Source: Verrucomicrobiales bacterium (GTDB taxonomy: Bacteria > Verrucomicrobiota > Verrucomicrobiia > Verrucomicrobiales > DEV007). From it: a stretch of DNA of 39,294 bases. This document shows positions 15,245 through 22,227 of the stretch, in pieces. The stretch is from positions 1 to 39,294 of the forward strand of contig JARGNG010000016.1 in assembly GCA_029213265.1 (NCBI GenBank), written 5' to 3'. The notes under the pieces were generated by a model that was not told the DNA's origin, did not search any database, and saw only the letters and a list, made by a program, of their open reading frames with translations. The position numbers were made by a program, and so were the translations under genes. Numbering within the stretch: the stretch's first letter is position 1; every line of letters starts with the position of its first letter.

Positions 15245-17782
15245 TTAGACCCTCCCAAGCCTGATCCCGTGCTGGGGGGGCTTTTGCAAAACGGTCGCCG
15301 GGAGCTCGGGCAGATTGGCGAGAGGGCTTCTTCGATCGCGGCGTTTCAACTCTTCGGAAGCCGCTCGCTTGAGTTCCTGCCAGCGGTCATTTTCAAGGTC
15401 AGGAGCGTGATGGATATGGCGGAGCAGGCTGAGCCATTCGACAAAGGCCCTCTCCACATCGCCCGGGCCGAATTCGAGATGAGAACTGAATGCCATGAGC
15501 TTGTGGAGACCTCCCTCCAGCATGAGAGCGATCACTTCCGCAGCTCCTTCTCCATAGTGGACGGGCAGGCCGAGCCTCAGGTATCCCTCGTGGTCGACCG
15601 GACCATGAGCCTGCCGGCAGGCGGCAGCTAGTCGTTCACTTCCGATCGAGTCCATGATGGTAGCGGCCTGGGGAACGGAGTCGAGTTCGAATCGATGACC
15701 GGCCCGCAGATTGGCGAGATGAAGAACCATATCTTCAACGGGGTAATGGGGATCCTCCAGGGCAGCGGCGATGGCGAGGCCTTCTCCTCCCTGGAACAGG
15801 GAAAATAGGACTCCCCGTGCGGTCGGCTTTCCTTCATCGTTGATCAATCGAAGCGAACGCCAGGCGTGAGCGGCGGTGCCGACGGCAGCTTCCCGAATTT
15901 CTCCCGACTCCTCATCGATGTAGTGAGTCTTGGAATCAATCTCCACTGTTCGAGTTTCCGGATCATGGATGGCCCGGCCCAGGGAGTCGAGGTAGGTCTC
16001 GATGGATACACCGCGAAAGTGACCCGTCAGGTAGAGGTTTTTTCCGCGCTGGACGACGGCCTCAAATGCAGCCGGCGCGATTTCCTTTTCGAAGAATTCG
16101 GGAAGCAAAGCTGCGACTTCGTCTTGAGAGAACCGGTCCTGCTTTCCGGCCTCGACCAGTTTGCCGGCCAGTTTAGTGAGGGAGAACTGTCCGTCCTCCC
16201 GTTCGGTTGCGACCGCAATTTCGAGCCCGTAGCTTTTCGGGCTGCCGCTTCCTTTTTCATCGATTCGGCACAGTCGTGCCCGGTCGGGAAGCAGGGACGC
16301 AATGAGCTTGCTGTTGCCCTCGGCGCTGCGGTTTTGCCCCCGATAGAAACTCAATGTCTCGCCGAGTGCTGTTGTCGCTTCACGCCCGGAACGAACTGTT
16401 TCCCAATCACCTTTGGAATTCCGGATCTCTTTTCTCGTCGGTTTCAGCCCGAAGAGTGGGCCCTCTTTCGAGAGGGTTTCCGCGGGGGGCGGTGTGAGAA
16501 GCTCGGATCGGAAACCGAGCGGAATTTTCTGTTCGGAAAAAAGCCGGTCCCTCAAATCCCGGGCGGCAAGGAAAGGAGAGTCCCCCAATTCGCCGGCAAG
16601 GTGCATTCGGCGAATCAGGGTCGGCCAGTCCAGCTCATTTTGGCGCCTCAGTTCAAGAGGGTGCGCATCCATCAGGCGCGGACTTTTATCTCCGGTGATG
16701 ACATATCCCAGCTTGTCGAGGCCCCGTCTTCCGGCTCTTCCAAACATTTGCAAAAGTTCGTCGGGAGAGACATTCCGCTGGAAGGGGCCGTCCTGGTACG
16801 ACGTCTCGGATACAAAAACCGACCGGACCGAAAAATTGATTCCGGCAGCGAGGCCCATCGTTGCAACGATGACCCGGAGTTGTCCTGCCTTGGCGAGGGG
16901 CTCAATGATGGCGGCCCGCTCTGCAAATCCTAGTCCGCTGTGATGATAGGCCACCCTCTTTGTAACTAATCGACTGAGATCTTTGGAGCATGCCTGCTCC
17001 AGGCTCTTGTCGCCAAACCGGATGGGGTCGTCGTCGGGAAGCACTTCGGCAATCTTCGAGGCAATCTTTTCTGCCGCTTTTCGATGGGGAGCAAATATGA
17101 GCAGGGGGCCGTAGTGCGAAAGAAGGGTGCTCAGAGCAAGCCGTTGCCAAAAGTTCCGCACTTTTCGCGGTGCGAGCCGGGGGAGCGCATCCAGCGGAAT
17201 TTCTTCGAGTGGAACCGGTCGCTCTTTTGTTTCCACGATGCGGTTGGGTCGCCCGAGCCGGGTCATCCACTCGGCAACCCGTTTCGGATTGGCAACACTT
17301 CCGCTCAGAAAGAGGAGTCTGGTATGCGGTGGTGCCAGGGCAACGGCGAGTTCGTAGTGTAGCCCCCGACGCCGATCTCCGATCATCTGGTATTCATCGA
17401 TCACGAGAAGGGCGGGGCCGTTTCCGGAAAGAAAGCGCTCCCGCTGCGTTTCGAGAGTCGCGACAAGGACGGGGGCATCGAGGTCCTCGGCGAGGTCGCC
17501 CGTTGCAATCCCGACGTGCCACCCTTCACGCTTCCATTCCCGCCACTTGTCATTGGCGAGCGCCCGCGTCGGTACGGTGTAGACGGCCTGCTTCCCCGGA
17601 CCGATCAGTTTCGCCTCCTTGACGAGAGATTCAAAAATCAGCGTTTTTCCGGCCCCCGTCGGAGCGGCGACAATTACGTCCTCCCCGTCCCGTAGAGCAC
17701 GGATTGCTTCCTGCTGCCAGAGGTCGGGGACCAGCAGTTGTACGGAGAGTCCTTCAAACGCTTCTTCGAGTCCGCCATGCAT
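15245..17782 (-). CDS. Ski2-like superfamily 2 helicase
   Basis: An 845-residue SF2 helicase. Helicase motifs in order: a Q-motif-like WQQEAI (22-27), Walker A APTGAGKT (40-47), PTRALANDKW (Ia), DEYQ (129-132, motif II), SGSVANP (III), a motif V region VATMGLAAGINF (307-317), and motif VI QMFGRAGRRG (345-354). The last reads like Ski2/Mtr4 and Brr2 helicases. Motif II is DEYQ instead of DExH. Residues 400-845 have no recognisable domain but include conserved-looking acidic and aromatic stretches. RNA or DNA as substrate cannot be decided. It lies 65 bp downstream of prc, behind a long hairpin, so it probably has its own promoter or relies on read-through. Confidence 0.86.
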   Translation of the reverse strand: MHGGLEEAFEGLSVQLLVPDLWQQEAIRALRDGEDVIVAAPTGAGKTLIFESLVKEAKLIGPGKQAVYTVPTRALANDKWREWKREGWHVGIATGDLAEDLDAPVLVATLETQRERFLSGNGPALLVIDEYQMIGDRRRGLHYELAVALAPPHTRLLFLSGSVANPKRVAEWMTRLGRPNRIVETKERPVPLEEIPLDALPRLAPRKVRNFWQRLALSTLLSHYGPLLIFAPHRKAAEKIASKIAEVLPDDDPIRFGDKSLEQACSKDLSRLVTKRVAYHHSGLGFAERAAIIEPLAKAGQLRVIVATMGLAAGINFSVRSVFVSETSYQDGPFQRNVSPDELLQMFGRAGRRGLDKLGYVITGDKSPRLMDAHPLELRRQNELDWPTLIRRMHLAGELGDSPFLAARDLRDRLFSEQKIPLGFRSELLTPPPAETLSKEGPLFGLKPTRKEIRNSKGDWETVRSGREATTALGETLSFYRGQNRSAEGNSKLIASLLPDRARLCRIDEKGSGSPKSYGLEIAVATEREDGQFSLTKLAGKLVEAGKQDRFSQDEVAALLPEFFEKEIAPAAFEAVVQRGKNLYLTGHFRGVSIETYLDSLGRAIHDPETRTVEIDSKTHYIDEESGEIREAAVGTAAHAWRSLRLINDEGKPTARGVLFSLFQGGEGLAIAAALEDPHYPVEDMVLHLANLRAGHRFELDSVPQAATIMDSIGSERLAAACRQAHGPVDHEGYLRLGLPVHYGEGAAEVIALMLEGGLHKLMAFSSHLEFGPGDVERAFVEWLSLLRHIHHAPDLENDRWQELKRAASEELKRRDRRSPLANLPELPATVLQKPPQHGIRLGRV

Positions 17783-17814
17783 GACGGGAGATTACGAGTC
17801 GGATGGAACCTCTT

Positions 17815-17847
17815 CCTGTTTTTTCTTTGTTAGAAAGCAAAAACAGG
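17815..17847 (-). terminator. Long A/T-rich hairpin immediately after prc
   Basis: CCTGTTTTT pairs with AAAAACAGG, and after one mismatch CTTT pairs with AAAG, giving a 13-bp stem with a small loop. The outer arm touches the last base before the prc stop codon (17848-17850). The helicase ATG is 33 bp further along the same strand. It is terminator-like but lacks a downstream T-run, so it might limit read-through or protect the prc mRNA end. Confidence 0.5.
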
Positions 17848-20190
17848 CTAATTCGGCTGCGTGGTCGGAACGGGAACCGTTTTCTCGCGAGGCTGGGGCT
17901 TTGCCTCGGAAATGTTGACAGGCTTTCCCGTCTCGGAAATCGCAATGAGATCCTGCACGATTCGAATCGTCTCCCGCTCGTAAGGGTCGAGCCTGTGAGG
18001 ATACTCCAGCGCTTTGATATCGGGATCCTCTTCCTTTTCCTTTTTGCCGCGTGTCATTCCGCTGAGGTCTTCCACGGAGAGTTCATCGGCGAGGGTAAGC
18101 CCTTCCTCCAGAACGTTGTCCTGTGTCAGCTTGTAAATCGTGAAGAGATCCTTTTCCTGTTCGCGAAGCCGTGCAAAGCGCTCAATCCGCTCCGCCTTGC
18201 GGGCCTCTCGCGCTGCTTCGTTATCTTTGGATTCCTGGCGCCGCTGCTCCAGGTTGAGGGAGATCTTGTTCTCCTTGATCCGCTTTTGCTCTTTTGCGAT
18301 GCTTTCGAGAATGTAGTCGAACCCCGGCATCGATGCGATGCGGGCTTCGGAGGCCTGGCGAAGTTGTTCGTAGGGCAGCGGGTCATTAAAGAAGGGGCGG
18401 TATTTGCTCGGCGGGATAGGATCCACCTCAAGAGCATTGGGCAGGGAAGCCTCTCCGATTTCGGCAATGTCGAGGATGGAAGGAAGGCGAACGTCGGAAA
18501 CGACGCCGTCCCGCTGAGTCGAAAACCCGTTGATCCGGTAGAAGGTCTGAATGGTCAGTTTCAGGGCACCCTGCTGATTGACCTGACGATTGAGAAGCAA
18601 ATTGAGCCGATCGGTCAGTACCGGCCGAAGTTGTTGCACGGTTCCTTTTCCGAAAGTCGTTTGGTCTCCAACAATCACGGCCCGACCGTAGTCTTGGAGG
18701 GCTGCGGCAAAAATTTCGGAAGCAGAGGCACTCGCTTTATTAATGAGAACGGCCATCGGACCGCTGTAAACGGCTTCGCTGTTGCGGGAAGACTTCTGGT
18801 CACGCTGACCGCGCCAGTCAACAGACTGAACGACAGGTCCTTTCCGAATGAAGAGGCCCGTCATGTTGATCGCTTCTTCCAGTGATCCGCCGCCGTTGTC
18901 CTGGAGATCAACGACGAGGCCGTCGATGCCTTCAATGGCGAGCCGGACAAGGAGACGCCTCACGTCTGCCGTCGTGCTCGTGTTTCCGCCGTCCATATCG
19001 GCGTAGAACGACGGAAGAGTGATCCACCCGATCTTTTGCTCTTTTCCGTTTGGATCCTTCGTGATGATCAAATCAGCGGTCGCGAGGGCGTCTTTCAAAT
19101 CAACTTTGTCGCGGGTAATGTTGACTAGCTTGATCTTGGTCGATTCCCCTTGAGGAATCACCTTCAGGCGGACGACACTTCCGATTTCGCCACGGATTTG
19201 ATCGACAATGTCGGATAGTTTCATTTCCACGACATCAACAAATTCTCCATCTTCGCCCTGACTGACGCCAATAACGCGGTCCTTCACTTCAAGGTCTCCC
19301 CCCTTGAACGCGGGGCCGCCCACAACAAGGCCTTCAATGGTCGCGCCGCCCTGATCTTCGTCTTTTTGGAGCATGGCGCCGATACCGGTGAGCGACTTGT
19401 TCATTCCGATCCGGAAATTATCGTATTGCTGCTGAGAGAAATATTCGGAGTGCGGATCGTAAGCACGTGCTATAGACTTGATGAAAAGTGTCGCGACATC
19501 CTCGACATTGTTCTCATTTACCCGCTTGAGAATTCGCTCGTAGCGGTCGGAAACCTTCTCATAAATGGACTTCTTCGACTCCTCGGTGTCCTCTTTTTTC
19601 TTGGGGGGAAGGCCTTCCGTTTCGCGTTTCGCGGCCTCTTCCGCCTCTTCTTCGGCGAGCGCATCTGCGATCAGCTTTTCGCGAATCAAATCGCCTTCGA
19701 TGAGATTACGCCAAAGTTGATCGTGAGCTTCACCGGCAGGAACCCAATCGGAATCTTTTCGCGAAATCTCCACAGTACGGCCGGAGTCGTAGGTGAACGT
19801 TCCGGGTTTGGCGAGTTCCGTCACCATATTGACCCGGCTGCGAATGCGCTCCTGGTAGACCGCGTAGATCTCGTAAGCCGCAGGAATCGCCTCTTTGCCC
19901 ACATTGTCGTCGATGAATACCTCAAACTTTTTCCGGAATCCATCGACATCCTCTTTCGTGAAATAAATGCGGCTGAAATCGAGCATCTCAAGGTAGGTGT
20001 TGAGAACCCGCTTCGACATTTTGTCGTTGAACGGCTCTTTCAGGAAATGCTCGTCTTCGAGCATGGTTGCGACGCGGAGAGCAAGGTCGCCGTGTTGAGT
20101 TTCAGCCTGGAGAGAAGGAGAGAAAAAAGCGGCGGCAATCGCAAGTAGAGTGGCGAATCTTGCCGGCGTGGACAGGTGGAAATGGAACAT
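17848..20190 (-). CDS. prc: Carboxy-terminal processing protease Prc/Tsp (S41A)
   Basis: A 780-residue periplasmic protease that trims or degrades proteins from their C termini. A signal peptide (FATLLAIAAAFFSPSLQA) is followed by the Tsp N-terminal helical domain (about 30-245), a PDZ domain (about 270-365) and the S41 catalytic core. Ser489 in KASASASEIFAAAL and Lys515 in TFGKGTVQ form the Ser-Lys dyad, in the same order and spacing as E. coli Tsp within one residue. DNGGGSLEEA is the conserved loop. A DUF3340-like tail closes it. Length and layout match Tsp rather than the shorter CtpA. The ATG at 20190 gives the best signal peptide; in-frame starts at 20232 and 20301 exist. Confidence 0.93.
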   Translation of the reverse strand: MFHFHLSTPARFATLLAIAAAFFSPSLQAETQHGDLALRVATMLEDEHFLKEPFNDKMSKRVLNTYLEMLDFSRIYFTKEDVDGFRKKFEVFIDDNVGKEAIPAAYEIYAVYQERIRSRVNMVTELAKPGTFTYDSGRTVEISRKDSDWVPAGEAHDQLWRNLIEGDLIREKLIADALAEEEAEEAAKRETEGLPPKKKEDTEESKKSIYEKVSDRYERILKRVNENNVEDVATLFIKSIARAYDPHSEYFSQQQYDNFRIGMNKSLTGIGAMLQKDEDQGGATIEGLVVGGPAFKGGDLEVKDRVIGVSQGEDGEFVDVVEMKLSDIVDQIRGEIGSVVRLKVIPQGESTKIKLVNITRDKVDLKDALATADLIITKDPNGKEQKIGWITLPSFYADMDGGNTSTTADVRRLLVRLAIEGIDGLVVDLQDNGGGSLEEAINMTGLFIRKGPVVQSVDWRGQRDQKSSRNSEAVYSGPMAVLINKASASASEIFAAALQDYGRAVIVGDQTTFGKGTVQQLRPVLTDRLNLLLNRQVNQQGALKLTIQTFYRINGFSTQRDGVVSDVRLPSILDIAEIGEASLPNALEVDPIPPSKYRPFFNDPLPYEQLRQASEARIASMPGFDYILESIAKEQKRIKENKISLNLEQRRQESKDNEAAREARKAERIERFARLREQEKDLFTIYKLTQDNVLEEGLTLADELSVEDLSGMTRGKKEKEEDPDIKALEYPHRLDPYERETIRIVQDLIAISETGKPVNISEAKPQPREKTVPVPTTQPN

Positions 20191-20370
20191 ATAAGGAAGT
20201 GTCTGAGATAAGAGTGTCCGTGTTATCGACATGGTTGCCGACAGAGCGAGAAAACTTACACTGGAATCGCTGCAGGAAAAAGCTTTTTGTCGGACGCACA
20301 TGAGCGTGCATCCACGGCAGGAAAGCAGGGGAGGGGACCCTCCTCAGAAGCGTAAGAAACGGAAGTGTCA

Positions 20371-20388
20371 CCCCGTCTCAGGACGGGG
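20371..20388. terminator. GC-rich hairpin downstream of the AP2-like gene
   Basis: CCCCGTC and GACGGGG form a perfect 7-bp stem with a 4-nt loop (TCAG). It lies 30 bp beyond the stop of the minus-strand AP2-like gene and before prc, so it most likely ends or slows the AP2 transcript. On the minus strand it is followed by TGACACTTCCGTTTCTT, only mildly T-rich. Confidence 0.5.
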
Positions 20389-20418
20389 ATAATAACTTCG
20401 CGGAGAGCAGGACTGGAC

Positions 20419-20856
20419 TCAGTTCTTCTTCCGCAGTCCGGCCCGACGGGCCTTCTTCGCCATGTCGAGCGCTTTGTCGTTTCCGTATCGACTGATCGAA
20501 AATTTTGCAGTTTTTCGCTTTCCGCCTCCATCAACCCAGGCTGCCTGCCAGTACTGGTAGGTCTTTCCTTTTGGGGAGTTCGAAACTACATGAGTCACTC
20601 CGGTGACTCCGGACTGCTTGATGCGACGCTTTTTCTTCGCAGCCGCCTCCTGCTTGTATTTCGGCATTTTGGAGAGCAACTTATCGCGATGCTCTTTCGC
20701 CGCCTTGAGAGCCTTGGATTTCCCGCCGGACGCTTTGTCAGGAAAGTACTTTTGGTGCCCTTTTCCTTTATGAGTAATACGGACGTAGTAGCCGTGATTT
20801 TTCTTTTCGGGCTGATCAATTCGAGTAATGCCGTAATTCGGCCGAGCGGTTGCCAT
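20419..20856 (-). CDS. Tandem AP2-like DNA-binding protein
   Basis: A 145-residue, very lysine-rich protein with two copies of a three-strand-plus-helix module. Module 1 (about 8-60) reads YGITRIDQPEKKNHGYYVRI then KYFPDK and a helix KALKAAKEHRDKLL. Module 2 (about 82-138) reads SGVTGVTHV, YWQAAWVD, KFSISRYGNDKALDMAKKAR, the classic AP2/ERF pattern with W and the F-S/x-x-x-Y-G block. Similar bacterial AP2 domains are otherwise best known from HNH homing endonucleases, but no nuclease part is present here. DNA binding is expected, probably as a regulator or nucleoid protein; the target is unknown. It has its own AT-rich upstream region (20857-21026) with repeated GACAA motifs. Confidence 0.78.
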   Translation of the reverse strand: MATARPNYGITRIDQPEKKNHGYYVRITHKGKGHQKYFPDKASGGKSKALKAAKEHRDKLLSKMPKYKQEAAAKKKRRIKQSGVTGVTHVVSNSPKGKTYQYWQAAWVDGGGKRKTAKFSISRYGNDKALDMAKKARRAGLRKKN

Positions 20857-20927
20857 ACGTGAGCTGGGGTAAAACTAAAAACAAGCGGTAAGACTGACCT
20901 ACCTGATTACCTTTTTTTCAAAAATGC

Positions 20928-21019
20928 GACAAGGCAAAATGGGCGAAGTACGACAATTTTTTCGGGGATACTCTTTGAAGTTGCTGAATTAGACAAATGA
21001 TTCGTAAAATCAGACAAAT
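20928..21019 (-). promoter_or_regulatory. Four GACAA motifs, two in a 12-bp direct repeat, upstream of the AP2-like gene
   Basis: GACAA occurs at 20928, 20952, 20992 and 21013 in the AT-rich 170-bp gap upstream of the AP2-like gene. The last two lie in a 12-bp direct repeat, AAT(T/C)AGACAAAT at 20987-20998 and 21008-21019, offset by 21 bp, that is two helical turns. On the coding strand they read ATTTGTCT. They could be operators or carry -35-like TTGTCT boxes; no clear -10 box was identified. Confidence 0.4.
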
Positions 21020-21026
21020 TTTGCCT

Positions 21027-21479
21027 CTAATCGATCGAAAGCTGGCGAATCGCCTCGAAGGCAACAATGCCGACTGAGGTGGCCAAATTCAGGCTCCTTC
21101 CCCGCCTTTGTGGGATTGTCAGGGATTTTCCAGGATTTGAATTGAGAATGGATTCGGGAAGACCCCGGGTTTCGGGCCCGAAGACAAGATAGTCGTTTTC
21201 GGAGAACGAAGCACTCCAGTAGGGACGATCGGTTTTGGTCGTCAAAAAGTAGGTCTTCGTCGTCCGGGGTGCTTCGGCCAGACAATCCTCCAGGGAGTCC
21301 CAGACGATGGGGGCAAGTTCTTCCCAGTAATCGAGTCCCGCACGACGGAGTGAGCGATCATCGATCGAAAAGCCGAGGGGAGCGATGAGATGCAGCCGCA
21401 GATCGGCGGCGTGGCACAATCGTCCGATATTTCCCGTATTCGGGGGAATCTCCGGATGGTAAAGAACCACGTTCAGCAT
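21027..21479 (-). CDS. trmL: tRNA (cytidine(34)-2'-O)-methyltransferase
   Basis: TrmL methylates the 2'-OH of nucleotide 34 in tRNA-Leu anticodons, using SAM, and belongs to the knotted SPOUT superfamily. The 150-residue protein is the usual length of a minimal SpoU domain. Motif 1 is PPNTGNIGRLCHAA (12-25), motif 2 is YLVFGPETRGLPESIL (97-112), and motif 3 is IPQRRGRSLNLATSVGIVAFE (122-142), which contains the trefoil knot. HLIAPLGFSIDDRSLRRAGLDYW is also typical. It lies 54 bp after rpmA and in the same direction, so it may be the last gene of the ribosomal-protein transcript. Confidence 0.93.
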   Translation of the reverse strand: MLNVVLYHPEIPPNTGNIGRLCHAADLRLHLIAPLGFSIDDRSLRRAGLDYWEELAPIVWDSLEDCLAEAPRTTKTYFLTTKTDRPYWSASFSENDYLVFGPETRGLPESILNSNPGKSLTIPQRRGRSLNLATSVGIVAFEAIRQLSID

Positions 21480-21533
21480 GGAACGCAGCTTTTTCGTGGG
21501 AGCGTCTCCGGAACGATCCGAAAAAAATGCGCC

Positions 21534-21785
21534 CTACGCCCCGACTGGATCCACGTTAACGCGGCGTCCATTGCGGTCAAAACGAACGTTACCCTCGACG
21601 AGAGAGTAGATCGTGTAGTCGTGGCCGAGACCGACATTCTTCCCGGGGTGCCACTTTGTGCCGCACTGGCGAAGAATAATATTTCCGGGGATGACCTTCT
21701 CACCACCAAATTTTTTCACGCCGCGACGTTTGCTGTTGCTGTCGCGTCCGTTTTTGACACTTCCCTGTCCTTTTTTATGAGCCAT
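21534..21785 (-). CDS. rpmA: 50S ribosomal protein bL27
   Basis: An 83-residue ribosomal protein of the large subunit whose N-terminal tail reaches the peptidyl transferase centre. The sequence is canonical: [20 protein letters not shown], then [21 protein letters not shown] and [14 protein letters not shown]. It begins directly with MAHKKG, without the cleavable N-terminal extension of Firmicutes. It is preceded by rplU with 38 bp between, the standard rplU-rpmA order. The obg gene that often follows is replaced here by trmL. The start has no Shine-Dalgarno sequence; a C-rich stretch (TACCCCCCCAT) precedes it on the coding strand. Confidence 0.98.
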   Translation of the reverse strand: MAHKKGQGSVKNGRDSNSKRRGVKKFGGEKVIPGNIILRQCGTKWHPGKNVGLGHDYTIYSLVEGNVRFDRNGRRVNVDPVGA

Positions 21786-21823
21786 GACTGATGGGGGGGT
21801 AGAAAATGAAGAGTTCCGGGAAA

Positions 21824-22132
21824 CTACACGGAGACGATTTCGAGGCGGGTCAAGTGACGGCGATGTCCCTTGGTTTTGTGATGACCTTTTCGACGCTTGA
21901 ACTTGAAAGCGATCACTTTCTTAGCGCGGTATTGATCCACCACTTTAGCGGTGACAGAAGCCCCATCGATGAAAGGAGCACCAACCGAAAGCCCGTCTCC
22001 CTCCCCTGATGCGAGGACTTCGTCAAAGGTCACAGTGTCGCCAATTTCGCCGTCGATTTTCTCAACGTCGATTTTGTCGCCTGCTTCTACGCGGTATTGT
22101 TTACCGCCGGTTTTGAAAATTGCGTATGCCAT
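21824..22132 (-). CDS. rplU: 50S ribosomal protein bL21
   Basis: A 102-residue large-subunit ribosomal protein that binds 23S r[22 protein letters not shown] is the family start, and [17 protein letters not shown] followed by LTRLEI is the family end (the signature that includes K-x-R-K-x-x-x-x-K-x-x-G-H-R). Length is normal. It is the first gene of a rplU-rpmA(-trmL) transcript. A weak AAGG lies about 12 bases upstream of the ATG. The 95-bp leader back to the acyltransferase gene contains a small hairpin (22164-22182). Confidence 0.97.
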   Translation of the reverse strand: MAYAIFKTGGKQYRVEAGDKIDVEKIDGEIGDTVTFDEVLASGEGDGLSVGAPFIDGASVTAKVVDQYRAKKVIAFKFKRRKGHHKTKGHRRHLTRLEIVSV

Positions 22133-22163
22133 CGTTCACTGCCTTGTTGGAGGGCGGGGAACT

Positions 22164-22182
22164 TTCCATCGCTACCATGGAA
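22164..22182 (-). promoter_or_regulatory. Small hairpin in the rplU leader
   Basis: TTCCAT and ATGGAA form a 6-bp stem with a 7-nt loop about 32 bp upstream of rplU on the coding strand. Ribosomal-protein leaders often carry autoregulatory structures, but this one is too small to assign to any known leader class. Confidence 0.25.
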
Positions 22183-22227
22183 CGGCAAGCTGTTTTTTTA
22201 AAATCAATTCCGGCTCCGATTCAGGGA

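Noticed and set aside
15866..16933. Plus-strand 355-codon frame within the helicase gene
   Set aside because: It is antisense to the Ski2-like helicase, and long antisense frames are expected at this GC content.
17803..18885. Plus-strand 360-codon frame in the prc gene
   Set aside because: It is antisense to the catalytic part of prc and lacks any domain signature.
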